Origin: Dactylosporangium sucinum
Lineage (GTDB): Bacteria; Actinomycetota; Actinomycetes; Mycobacteriales; Micromonosporaceae
Assembly: GCF_014647515.1 (NCBI RefSeq)
Contig: NZ_BMPI01000026.1
Coordinates: 60,889 to 124,888 of the forward strand
Reading direction: 5' to 3'
DNA length: 64,000 nt
Made by a program: the position numbers and the translations under genes. This document shows positions 7,474 through 14,795 of the stretch, in pieces (position 1 is the stretch's first letter; every line of letters starts with the position of its first letter). The notes under the pieces are model-generated. The model was not told the origin of the DNA, made no database searches, and worked only from the letters and a program-made list of their open reading frames with translations.

Positions 7474-9195
7474 GTGGACCCTGAACCCCGCCTGACCCGG
7501 CGCGGCGTCCTCGCCGCGGCCGCGCTGCCGCTGGTCGGTGCCGCACCGCCGGTGCCTGGCCCCGGCGCCGGCCACGGCGGCGCCGCGCCGCAGCTGCGGC
7601 CGGTCAGCATGGCGATGCACATTCACGGGCCGTTCAGCGAGGGGCTGGCGAGCTATTCGGCGCATTTCGAGCAGGCCCGCAGACACGGCGTCGACGTCAT
7701 CTGGTGGACCGACCACGACTTCCGGATCGCCGCGTTCGCACACCGCGCGGCCGTGCATTTCGACGGCGCTGCCGAGCCGGAGCGCGGGCTCGCCTGGACG
7801 TGGACGACATCGGCCGAGGGGAAGCTGACATCGTCGGCGGCCGACTTCGTCGCGAGCCCGCACTCGCCGCCGGACGGGCCGGGCAAGGCGCTGCGGCTGT
7901 CGGCCGCCGGGGCGGGGATCCTGTGGTACCAGGGCAACGCCTGGAACGCGACCGCGAACGCCTGCATCGCCGACACGACATTGACGCTCGACGTGCTACC
8001 GGAAACGCTGTCCGGCGACGGTGCGCTGCTGCTCGACGTGCAGTTGTCGCACCATCCGGCGAGGGGCGGGCGGCCCGCCGGAATCCTGCGCATCCGGTAC
8101 CGTATCGGCGCCGCCGAATTGCCCGGGCACTCCGCCAGCGGCACCTCCGGCACCGTTTCCCGGCCGGTGAAGAATGGTCTCTGGCAGCGGTTCACGTTCG
8201 TGCCGCGCGACGACGTCGCCCGGCTCTGGCCCGACGTCGTGCCCGGCGACAATGCGCTGACCGGGCTGCGGATCGGGGTCCAGCGGGCCGGTTTCGTGGT
8301 CGACCGGCTCACGTTCGACCGCAGCCGCCGGGCCGGCCAGGCGGGCGAGCAGTTGCGCGCCGAGGTGATCGCCGCGGCGGCCCGCGACCACCCGGGCGTG
8401 ACGCATTTCCGGGCGATGGAGATGTCGCTCGTCCGGCACGTGAACTGGTTCGGCGGCGACCAGACGTTCCCGCCGTTCCCCATGCCGCCGGTCCGCGACA
8501 ACGACCCGGCGCTCACCCGTTCGATGGTCCGGTTCCTGCACGCCCACGGCGGGCTGACCTGCTGGAACCACCCGATGGACGTGGCGACCCGCGAGGAGTT
8601 GGTCAAGCTCATGATCGCGTCGGACTTCCTCGGGTGCGACCTCGTCGAGATCGGCCGGAAACCGCTCGACGACCTGCTCTGGGCGTTCGACGTCGCGGCC
8701 CGCAACGCGCTGTTCTTCACGGCGGTGGGCAGCAGCGACGACCACGACGGCATCGACTGGCTCACGAACGAGGAGCATTTCGTCACGTACGTCTGGGCCC
8801 GTTCCACCGCGCAGGCCGACCTGCTGGCGGCCTTGCGCGCGGGCGCGGCCTGGTTCACCGATCTCGCGCGGTACCGGGGCGAGCTGGATCTGCGGGTCGG
8901 CGGGGTGTCGCACCTGGGCGCGGTGCTCATCCGATCGGCGCCGGTGACGGTGTCGGTGGTGGCGACGAAACTGCCCAGGAAAGCCGTCGTGGAGGTTGTC
9001 TCCGGCCCGGTCGACGAGGCGGCCGCGGTGCCGTCGACGACCGTTTCCGAGGGCGCTGCGGTCACCGTGCGGCCGGGCCGCTATGTGCGGGTGCAGGTGC
9101 GGCTGGCGACCGGCGAGATCGTCGGTGCGTCGAATCCGCTGTGGGTGCTGGCCCGGAAACCGAAACGGCCCGTGCCGGCGGCACGGGCTCGTTGA
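7474..9195 (+). CDS. Tat-exported PHP-type metal-dependent phosphoesterase-like protein
   Basis: A 573-residue protein with a twin-arginine signal (LTRRGVLAAAALPLVGAA), so it is probably exported folded. The body has PHP-superfamily metal-binding elements: MHIHGPFSEG with paired His, WWTDHDFR, a mid-protein CWNHPMD, LVEIG and a late SSDDHDG. Residues 110-300 look like an inserted beta-sandwich, and the C-terminus is beta-rich. PHP proteins hydrolyse phosphoesters or pyrophosphates; the substrate is unknown. The GTG at 7474 is the first in-frame start before the signal, but GGAGG is only 2 bases away, so the start is uncertain. Confidence 0.75.
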   Translation: MDPEPRLTRRGVLAAAALPLVGAAPPVPGPGAGHGGAAPQLRPVSMAMHIHGPFSEGLASYSAHFEQARRHGVDVIWWTDHDFRIAAFAHRAAVHFDGAAEPERGLAWTWTTSAEGKLTSSAADFVASPHSPPDGPGKALRLSAAGAGILWYQGNAWNATANACIADTTLTLDVLPETLSGDGALLLDVQLSHHPARGGRPAGILRIRYRIGAAELPGHSASGTSGTVSRPVKNGLWQRFTFVPRDDVARLWPDVVPGDNALTGLRIGVQRAGFVVDRLTFDRSRRAGQAGEQLRAEVIAAAARDHPGVTHFRAMEMSLVRHVNWFGGDQTFPPFPMPPVRDNDPALTRSMVRFLHAHGGLTCWNHPMDVATREELVKLMIASDFLGCDLVEIGRKPLDDLLWAFDVAARNALFFTAVGSSDDHDGIDWLTNEEHFVTYVWARSTAQADLLAALRAGAAWFTDLARYRGELDLRVGGVSHLGAVLIRSAPVTVSVVATKLPRKAVVEVVSGPVDEAAAVPSTTVSEGAAVTVRPGRYVRVQVRLATGEIVGASNPLWVLARKPKRPVPAARAR

Positions 9196-9214
9196 AACGT
9201 CTGGGATCTCGTGG

Positions 9215-9287
9215 AGCGGACGACGGGATTCGAACCCGCGACCCTCACCTTGGCAAGGTGATGCGCTACCAGCTGCGCTACGTCCGC
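9215..9287 (-). tRNA. tRNA-Gly(GCC)
   Basis: A 73-nt cloverleaf: acceptor GCGGACG/CGTCCGC, anticodon stem TCACC/GGTGA with loop TTGCCAA (anticodon GCC), and T-loop TTCGAAT. No CCA is encoded. It is identical in sequence to the tRNA-Gly at 10504-10576 on the other strand. Confidence 0.97.
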
Positions 9288-9357
9288 ACTGATCGACACT
9301 CTACCGCATTCCCGGCGGGGGTCACGCGCCGGGGGCATCACCCGTTAGCGTGGCCTG

Positions 9358-10404
9358 GTGCGACTGGGTGTGCTGCTGTTCACCGTGGTGCTGGCGGGAT
9401 GTTCGGCCGCGCCGTCCGCCGTTGCGCCCGCGCCGTCGTCCTCGCCGGCCGGCGCTTCGCCGTCCCCTTCCGGATCGCCGGCCCCCGTCGACCTGCGCCT
9501 CGTCTTCGCCGGCGACGTGCACTTCATGGAGCGGACCGCGGCGCTGCTGAAGGACCCCGCCACGGCGTTCGGGCCGATCACGCCGAGCCTCGCCGACGCC
9601 GACCTGACGATCGTGAACCTGGAGACGGCGATCACGTCCCGCGGTACCGCCGAACCGAAGACCTACCACTTCCGCACGACACCGGTCGCGATCGACGCCT
9701 TGAAAGCCGCGGGCGTCGATGCGGTGAGCATCGCGAACAACCACACCCTCGACTACGGCCGGGTCGGGCTGCTGGACACGCTGGACGCCCTCGGCGCGGC
9801 CGCCTACCCGGCGTTCGGGGCGGGGCGGAACACCGACGCGGCGTACGCGCCCTGGCTGACCACCGTCCGCGGCGTGCGCATCGCGGTGCTGGGCTTCAGC
9901 CAGGTCGGCGAGCTGGCGTCGAGCTGGGCCCCGGGCCCGGACAAACCGGGCATCGCGATGGCGTTCGACACGGCCCGCGCCGTCGCCGCCGTGACCGCCG
10001 CCCGCCAGCAGGCCGACCTGGTGATCGTCTTCAACCACTGGGGCGACGAGGGCAACAGCTGCGCCAACTCGGCCCAGAAGACCTTCGCGGGCAAACTGGC
10101 GGAGGTGGGCGCCGACGTGATCGTGGGGGCGCACGCGCACACGCTGCAGGGCTCGGGCTGGCTGGGCCGGACGTTCGTGGCGTACGGGATGGGCAACTTC
10201 CTGTGGTACGGCACCTCGAAGAGCACCGAGACGGGCATCCTGCGCCTCACTGTCCGCGCCCGCTCCGTGACGACGGCCGAGTTCCTCCCCGCGGTGGTCT
10301 CCGACACGGGCCAGCCAAAGCTCCTAACGGGCGCCGCCGCCACCCGGCTGAGCGACCGCTACGCCGGCCTGCGCCGCTGCGCCGGCCTGTCGGGTCCGCC
10401 GTGA
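9358..10404 (+). CDS. CapA-family (poly-gamma-glutamate biosynthesis-like) lipoprotein
   Basis: A 348-residue predicted lipoprotein: a short hydrophobic signal ends in the lipobox LAGC, followed by a Ser/Pro/Ala-rich linker. The mature part has the CapA metallophosphoesterase-like signature FAGDVHFMER, VNLETAITSR, SIANNHTLDYG, FNHWGDEG and VGAHAHTLQG. Family members are needed for poly-gamma-glutamate capsule export or act as cell-surface phosphoesterases; no capBC genes are near, so a capsule role is not implied. It starts at a GTG. Both flanks are tRNA-Gly genes in opposite orientation. Confidence 0.88.
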   Translation: MRLGVLLFTVVLAGCSAAPSAVAPAPSSSPAGASPSPSGSPAPVDLRLVFAGDVHFMERTAALLKDPATAFGPITPSLADADLTIVNLETAITSRGTAEPKTYHFRTTPVAIDALKAAGVDAVSIANNHTLDYGRVGLLDTLDALGAAAYPAFGAGRNTDAAYAPWLTTVRGVRIAVLGFSQVGELASSWAPGPDKPGIAMAFDTARAVAAVTAARQQADLVIVFNHWGDEGNSCANSAQKTFAGKLAEVGADVIVGAHAHTLQGSGWLGRTFVAYGMGNFLWYGTSKSTETGILRLTVRARSVTTAEFLPAVVSDTGQPKLLTGAAATRLSDRYAGLRRCAGLSGPP

Positions 10405-10436
10405 CCTGCGGCGACGCGCCGAACCGGGATACCGGT

Positions 10437-10466
10437 TTGGCATGGGGGTTGGGGGTCGGCTAAAGT
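10437..10466 (+). promoter_or_regulatory. promoter for the tRNA Gly-Cys-Val cluster
   Basis: TTGGCA (10437-10442) and TAAAGT (10461-10466) are separated by 18 bases, a good housekeeping-sigma promoter 38 bases before the first tRNA. It lies between the CapA stop and the tRNA cluster. Confidence 0.6.
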
Positions 10467-10503
10467 TTGCATCCGTCGCCGGGAGTAGTTGGGGCTCGGC
10501 GGT

Positions 10504-10576
10504 GCGGACGTAGCGCAGCTGGTAGCGCATCACCTTGCCAAGGTGAGGGTCGCGGGTTCGAATCCCGTCGTCCGCT
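10504..10576 (+). tRNA. tRNA-Gly(GCC)
   Basis: Same 73-nt sequence as the leftward copy at 9215-9287. The anticodon loop is TTGCCAA (anticodon GCC), the T-loop TTCGAAT, and all four stems pair. It is the first gene of a Gly-Cys-Val cluster. Confidence 0.97.
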
Positions 10577-10592
10577 CGGGGATAGTCACCAC

Positions 10593-10663
10593 GGTGGGGT
10601 GGCCGAGAGGCGAGGCAACGGCCTGCAAAGCCGTGTACACGGGTTCAAATCCCGTTCCCACCT
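10593..10663 (+). tRNA. tRNA-Cys(GCA)
   Basis: A 71-nt cloverleaf with acceptor GGTGGGG/TCCCACC (one G-T pair), anticodon stem ACGGC/GCCGT with loop CTGCAAA (anticodon GCA), and T-loop TTCAAAT. No encoded CCA. Confidence 0.96.
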
Positions 10664-10696
10664 CGAGCCGCCGCACAACCGTGGGGCACTCAGCTA

Positions 10697-10771
10697 GGGC
10701 GATTGGCGCAGTGGGAGCGCGCTTCCTTGACACGGAAGAGGTCACTGGTTCAAACCCAGTATCGCCCACCA
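10697..10771 (+). tRNA. tRNA-Val(GAC), integration site of the AICE
   Basis: Acceptor GGGCGAT/ATCGCCC, anticodon stem CTTCC/GGAAG with loop TTGACAC (anticodon GAC), T-loop TTCAAAC, and an encoded CCA (10769-10771). The part from 10725 to the end is duplicated exactly at 25902-25948, so this tRNA was the target of a tyrosine recombinase and its 3' half is supplied by the element. It stays functional after integration. Confidence 0.97.
10725..10771 (+). repeat. attL core (47 bp)
   Basis: Runs from the anticodon loop of tRNA-Val through its encoded CCA. It is identical over 47 bases to 25902-25948; the bases on each side differ, so the limits are exact. A degenerate 45-bp copy lies at 30044-30088. 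Confidence 0.95.
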
Positions 10772-10776
10772 GTTCA

Positions 10777-10811
10777 GAGGCCATGTCGAGGTGATCGACA
10801 TGGCCTCTTTT
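10777..10811 (+). terminator. rho-independent terminator after tRNA-Val
   Basis: A 13-bp perfect stem, GAGGCCATGTCGA with TCGACATGGCCTC, has a 5-base loop and is followed by TTTT. It sits inside the element, 5 bases past attL, and would end tRNA transcription before the element genes. Confidence 0.85.
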
Positions 10812-10817
10812 CGTTGC

Positions 10818-10837
10818 TGCGTGACTAACTGAGTGAC
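10818..10837 (+). repeat. left arm-type integrase site candidate
   Basis: TGCGTGACTAACTGAGTGAC, 46 bases inside attL, matches 18 of 20 bases of the sequence at 25786-25805 near the other end, in the same orientation. It contains two GTGAC steps 12 bases apart. Position and symmetry suggest binding sites for the integrase arm-binding domain or the excisionase. Confidence 0.5.
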
Positions 10838-11134
10838 TGAGCACGTCCAGGCGGTCCAACCATCCGGCCTCGGACCGCGATCCGGGACTGATCGGAACAG
10901 ACCCAGCGATCGCATGGGTGGCCAGGCGAAGGAGTATCCCGCCGGACGGAGGCCCAGCTATCGCAGGACGGTCGGATCGGCCGCGGCGCTGTCCGAACGA
11001 AGCCCGGGGCATGGAGGGTCGGCTGCAGCCGTACGTTCGATCACGGGTGGTGCGGCGTGGATTGCAATGCGGCCACGTGTCCGGCACCATATGGCTCCAG
11101 GTGCGCCAGCAGCGCGTCGATGCCTGGGAGTTCG

Positions 11135-11611
11135 ATGGCAAACGGCCGAATCGCGAAAGAGTTTCAATTGAGCGGGGATGACATCGTCATCCCCGCTAGT
11201 GGCGTTCCTGAGGGCGTCGGAGTCGTCGTGCCCACACGGACTCTCCTAGACGGCGCCTACGAGCCAGCAAAACTGGCATTCGGGCGAGCAGTTCAAGCTT
11301 ATGCGGACAAACTTGCGATCGAGAGCGCGAACCAGGAAGCGTCAGAGAGGGCCCCTGGTGCTAACAGCACCGAAATCACAGAGTCGGCGGTCATTCGGGC
11401 GCAAGAGGCGCTTGACAAAAAGGTGGCGTTACAGGTTCGGAAACGAAGCCCGCTCGAGCCTTATGCATTGGCTGGGAGTCCCATCTTTGCTGGCGCTACA
11501 GGCGTTATGGGTAGCTTCCTGCACAGCCTGGTACAGGTCATTGCCTTTAGCATCCTCGCCGTGATTGCGATTGCTTGCATCCTCCACCTCGCCGTGAGGA
11601 GGATGCGATGA
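11135..11611 (+). CDS. unknown protein with C-terminal membrane anchor (cargo)
   Basis: A 158-residue protein I do not recognise. The N-terminus is soluble (KEFQLSGDDIVIPASGVPEG), the middle is an Ala/Glu-rich helical stretch (RAVQAYADKLAIESANQEAS), and residues ~127-152 form one strong membrane helix (LHSLVQVIAFSILAVIAIAC) ending in basic residues, so the bulk is probably cytoplasmic and tail-anchored. The ATG at 11135 has GGGAG at good spacing; in-frame ATGs upstream lack one. It overlaps the next gene by ATGA, so the pair is translationally coupled. Codon use is more AT-rich than the flanking host genes. Confidence 0.65.
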   Translation: MANGRIAKEFQLSGDDIVIPASGVPEGVGVVVPTRTLLDGAYEPAKLAFGRAVQAYADKLAIESANQEASERAPGANSTEITESAVIRAQEALDKKVALQVRKRSPLEPYALAGSPIFAGATGVMGSFLHSLVQVIAFSILAVIAIACILHLAVRRMR

Positions 11612-12141
11612 ACCGGACGGCGCGACGCGTGCTGCTGGCTGTTGCCTTCGTGGTAGCAACCACGGCGGTCGGTGTAGCCACAAACTACGCCACCGGCGCG
11701 AGGCTTGACGACTGGGATAAGGCTGCTAGCTGGGTGAGCGCTGGGGTTGCGGCAGCCTCGCTTCTCGTGTCCGCTTTTGCCGCGTTCTTCACTCAACGCG
11801 CGTTCAACACCGAGGAACGGGCGAGGGTTGCACGTGAGCAACTCGCGTTCACGCTCATTCGCTCATTCGCGGCAATTGAGCAAGAAGCGTTGAACTATGG
11901 AAAGCGAAGTGCTGGCCGTCCTGATCGCCCGCTCTCTTTGCGTGAGGTGCGAGCACTCATGGCGGACTCGGAAGTATGGAATGACCAGGATGAGATTGGC
12001 TTTGACCTCGCAACAAGGGCGAGGAATTCGATCGTTCACGGCGATCTGGAAAAGGTCGACATCCTAGACTTGAGGTATGCGAACGAAAAAGCACAGCACT
12101 TGCTAGGAAAGATTCGGAGCGCAACTCATACTAGTACGTAG
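11608..12141 (+). CDS. membrane protein with cytoplasmic HEPN-like RX4H motif (cargo)
   Basis: A 177-residue protein. Two hydrophobic segments (about 9-24 and 43-64) are followed by a helical cytoplasmic domain. Near the end lies ARNSIVHGD, which has the RX4H spacing (R139, H144) of HEPN ribonucleases, in the RNxIVHG form seen in many HEPN-like families. It is coupled by ATGA overlap to the tail-anchored protein before it and followed by a strong terminator. The layout suggests a two-gene membrane toxin, defence or exclusion module; no named system matches. HEPN assignment rests on the motif only. Confidence 0.6.
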   Translation: MNRTARRVLLAVAFVVATTAVGVATNYATGARLDDWDKAASWVSAGVAAASLLVSAFAAFFTQRAFNTEERARVAREQLAFTLIRSFAAIEQEALNYGKRSAGRPDRPLSLREVRALMADSEVWNDQDEIGFDLATRARNSIVHGDLEKVDILDLRYANEKAQHLLGKIRSATHTST

Positions 12142-12167
12142 CAGGGTGGCGTGGACGATCCCGGCGG

Positions 12168-12210
12168 ATGGAGGGCCTGCCGAGCTTCGGGCAGGCCCTC
12201 CATCGTTTTT
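12168..12210 (+). terminator. rho-independent terminator between cargo pair and int
   Basis: A 14-bp perfect stem, ATGGAGGGCCTGCC with GGCAGGCCCTCCAT, has an 8-base loop and ends in CG-TTTTT. It ends the rightward cargo operon 8 bases before the stop of the convergent integrase gene. Confidence 0.9.
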
Positions 12211-12217
12211 GGACGGG

Positions 12218-13348
12218 CTACACCTTGCCGAATAGCTCGTCCATAGCCACGGCACCACCGAGGATCACGGGTCGGAGTTGGTGGCGGTAGACCGCTTCCG
12301 TGACCCGCGTGCCGGCGTGGCCCATCAGGTCGGCGATGTCCTCAATCCGCATTCCCCCGCTGGACAGCAGCGACACGAAGCTGTGCCGCAGTTCGCGTGG
12401 TGTCCACTCGGCCGCGTCCAGATCGGCCTTGCGAGCGACGGCGCGGAAGCCGCGCCGGACGTTCGCCGCGTCCAGCTCGGCGCCGCTTGACGTGGCGAAC
12501 ACGAGATCGTCGTTACCGGCACGGCTCTGCCGCTCCCGGTGCTGGCACAGCACCGTGACGCACCGGGCGGGCATTGCGAGCGTCCGGCGTGACTTCTTGG
12601 TCTTGGTGTCTCCGCCCGCTCGCACCGACCGCCACACCTGGATGGATGGCGGGACCGGCGGGTCGGCGTCGACCTGGCCGACGAGGTCGACGTGGGACCA
12701 CCGCAGCGCCCGCAGTTCCTCCGTCCGGGCGCCGGTCAGCAGCGACACGACGATGTACGCGTGCAGCTGCGATCCGGTGGCCGCCTCCAGGAGCGCCTTC
12801 GCTTGGTCGAGCGTGAGCGACTTCGACGGCCGCCCCGGCTGCCCTGTCGGGACGCCGCAGAGCACCACGACGTTGCGCTTCACCTTGTCGCGCGCCATCG
12901 CCCGCGTGACGGCGCGGTTGAGGTAGTTGTGGAGGTTCTGGAGCGTGCTCGTGCTGAGCAGCTTCGCCTTGGCGGCGAGCCATCGGTCCACGTCGGCCGC
13001 ACTGAGGTCGCGCAGCTTCCGAGCGCCGAGATCGGGGATGACGTGGCCCTCGCACAGGTTGCGGATCTTCGAGACGGTGTTGGCCGCACGGCCGGTCAGG
13101 CCGTAGTCGAGCCAGTCCCGCACGGCGTCCCCGACGGTGAAGTTGACCGGGGCGATGGCGAGGCCGTCCTCGTGGTCGCGCAGCACCTCCTTCAGCTTGT
13201 TCCGCGCCTCGGTCTTGGTCTTGCCGCTGCCCTTGCGGGTGATCCGCTTCCCGGCGGGCGTGTAGCCGATGGTCACCTCGGCGATGTAGCGCTGCCGCCG
13301 CTCGTCCCAGTACAGCGAGCCCTCGCCGCGTCCCCGCCGAGCGGTCAT
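12218..13348 (-). CDS. int: tyrosine site-specific recombinase (AICE integrase)
   Basis: A 376-residue phage-type integrase that recombines attP with the tRNA-Val attB. It has a basic N-terminal arm-binding part (RRGRGEGSLYWDERRQRYIA), a SAM-like core-binding domain (about 80-170) and a catalytic domain with TGARTEELRALRW (first Arg), RELRHSF (Arg-His box at 318-322, where the usual first His is Arg), LMGHAGTR (His 344) and Tyr 354 in AVYRHQL. The start overlaps the excisionase stop by ATGA. It lies next to attL, the usual place, and points towards it. Confidence 0.95.
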   Translation of the reverse strand: MTARRGRGEGSLYWDERRQRYIAEVTIGYTPAGKRITRKGSGKTKTEARNKLKEVLRDHEDGLAIAPVNFTVGDAVRDWLDYGLTGRAANTVSKIRNLCEGHVIPDLGARKLRDLSAADVDRWLAAKAKLLSTSTLQNLHNYLNRAVTRAMARDKVKRNVVVLCGVPTGQPGRPSKSLTLDQAKALLEAATGSQLHAYIVVSLLTGARTEELRALRWSHVDLVGQVDADPPVPPSIQVWRSVRAGGDTKTKKSRRTLAMPARCVTVLCQHRERQSRAGNDDLVFATSSGAELDAANVRRGFRAVARKADLDAAEWTPRELRHSFVSLLSSGGMRIEDIADLMGHAGTRVTEAVYRHQLRPVILGGAVAMDELFGKV

Positions 13349-13542
13349 CGACCCGCCTCCCGTTCGAGCAGGGCGACGTACTCGGCGATCGCGCCGTCCG
13401 GCACGAGCCGCGTGCGGCCGCACTTGACCGTGCGGAGGCGACCGGCGCGGATCTGCTCGTAGATGACGGTCCGGCTGATGCTCAACAGCTCCATCGCCTC
13501 GGGGATCTTCCACAGCGCCTTCCGGGCGGCGACGGTGGTCAC
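13345..13542 (-). CDS. xis: excisionase-type helix-turn-helix protein
   Basis: A 65-residue MerR/AlpA-like HTH protein (KIPEAMELLSISRTVIYEQI, then RAGRLRTVKCGRTRLVPDGA), the form of actinomycete element excisionases (recombination directionality factors). It starts at a GTG that overlaps the DUF3631 gene stop and runs into int by ATGA overlap, so xis and int are coupled. The product would bend attachment-site DNA and favour excision. Confidence 0.9.
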   Translation of the reverse strand: MTTVAARKALWKIPEAMELLSISRTVIYEQIRAGRLRTVKCGRTRLVPDGAIAEYVALLEREAGR

Positions 13543-14795
13543 GCGGTGCCTCCAACACGTCGGCGGGCGGGGGTAACCGTCCCATCCGTACCAAGCTCGT
13601 TTTGGCTGCTCAGGGCCGGTACGGATCGGTTTGGCGGTACGGTTCGATCCGTACCAGCGTCGGTATCCGTACCAGGGCTGACCTGCGGAAACGACGCTGG
13701 TACGGATGGGACGGATTGGGCCGGGCAGTAGCGCTGCCACGCGTCGGTGAATGCCTCGCGGTGGTAGCCCTTCGCCTGCCCGACCGGGAAGCGGATCGTC
13801 GCCGAGCCGATGCCGAACTCCCGCAGGAGGTCGCCGAGGCGCTTGCCGGTCAACCCGGCCGGGCCGAAGCCCTGCCATGGTCCCTCGGGATCGTCGTTGA
13901 GGGCGGCGAGCAGCTCGGTGGTCGTGGCCGCGCCGGGGTCGCCGAGGGTGGCGAACGCGGCGCGGATGTCGGTCAGTAGCCGGATGCGGGTCGACATGTG
14001 GCCGCTGTCCTCGGCCTCGGCGGTGAGCACCGTGGCGGCGGTCCGGGCGCGTGCCGGCCACGCGTCCCCCGCGAGGTCGGCGACCGCGATCAGCGGTTCC
14101 CAGGTGTCGGCGGCGCGGTCCTCCAGGGGCATCTGCGGCTCTGCCCGCTCCAGGTGCTCGAGGTGCCCCCGCAGCCACTGGAAGAGGTCGGCGGCCACCC
14201 GGCGCAGGGCCGGGCCGTCGCGGCGGTGGCGGTACGGTGCGACCGTCTCCCCGGCCATCCGGCGCCGCATCCGCACGACCACGGCGCGGTCCTCGATGGT
14301 GTCGGGCATGGCGCCGATCCCGGCGAGGGCGGCCATCGCGAAGGTGGGGATCTTCTCCAGGCGGTGGGTGTTGTTGTCCCAGCGGATCGCGGGGCGGTTG
14401 CGCTGGTGCCCGGCGTTGAGCAGGCCGCGCAGGTCCTCGTTGGCCTCGGCGTTCTTGCCGCCGAAGATGGTGTCCGCTTCGTCGACGAGCAGGGTTGGCG
14501 GCTCGTCGGTGCCGATGGCGCGGTAGACGGCGGCGGGTGAGGCGTTGACGGTGATGAGCGGGTTGCAGCTGGTGCCTTCCACGACGTCGAGGAGGCGGGA
14601 CTTGCCGCAGCGCTTCTCCGGGGCGCGGATGACCAGCCGCGGGGCGTGCGCCCACGCGGGCTGCGCGTGCGTGGCGGCGATCCACAGGGTTACGGCGTCG
14701 ACCGCCTCGGGCGAGGGCAGCACGACGTAGCGGGTGAGGGTGGCGTGCAGCTGGTCGAGGATGGCGGCGCCGTTGGTGGTGGGTGGGGTGGTCAC
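13539..14795 (-). CDS. DUF3631-type ATPase of the replication module
   Basis: A 418-residue protein with a P-loop (APEKRCGKSRLLD, about residue 57-69) and Walker B (LLVDEADTIF, about 100-110), an arginine-rich sensor stretch (DRAVVVRMRRRM) and the DUF3631 core to about residue 320. In AICEs and actinophages such proteins sit beside prim-pol genes and are thought to act as helicase or loader ATPases. The last ~60 residues are low-complexity Thr/Asp/Pro and are dictated by a cluster of 9-bp DNA repeats. The GTG start overlaps the prim-pol stop (GTGA). Confidence 0.85.
   Translation of the reverse strand: MTTPPTTNGAAILDQLHATLTRYVVLPSPEAVDAVTLWIAATHAQPAWAHAPRLVIRAPEKRCGKSRLLDVVEGTSCNPLITVNASPAAVYRAIGTDEPPTLLVDEADTIFGGKNAEANEDLRGLLNAGHQRNRPAIRWDNNTHRLEKIPTFAMAALAGIGAMPDTIEDRAVVVRMRRRMAGETVAPYRHRRDGPALRRVAADLFQWLRGHLEHLERAEPQMPLEDRAADTWEPLIAVADLAGDAWPARARTAATVLTAEAEDSGHMSTRIRLLTDIRAAFATLGDPGAATTTELLAALNDDPEGPWQGFGPAGLTGKRLGDLLREFGIGSATIRFPVGQAKGYHREAFTDAWQRYCPAQSVPSVPASFPQVSPGTDTDAGTDRTVPPNRSVPALSSQNELGTDGTVTPARRRVGGTA
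13584..13707. repeat. six-copy 9-bp iteron cluster (candidate element origin)
   Basis: Six copies of GGTACGGAT or its complement lie at 13584-13592(-), 13618-13626(+), 13636-13644(+, last bases TT), 13647-13655(-), 13665-13673(-) and 13699-13707(+). They occur inside the 3' end of the DUF3631 gene, where the protein is low-complexity. Mixed orientation and tight packing resemble iterons of a replication origin or sites for the replication or excision protein. This is inference from pattern and position. Confidence 0.6.

Noticed and set aside
9358..10404. Poly-gamma-glutamate capsule operon
   Set aside because: Only the CapA-like gene is present; no capB, capC or capD neighbours.
10530..11141. 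Leftward frame across the tRNA cluster
   Set aside because: It translates tRNA genes (it contains the typical GFEPV motif of antisense tRNA reading) and is not a gene.
13345..14685. 446-codon frame extending the excisionase upstream
   Set aside because: The upstream part is the shadow of the DUF3631 gene in another frame; the HTH protein starts at the coupled GTG at 13542.
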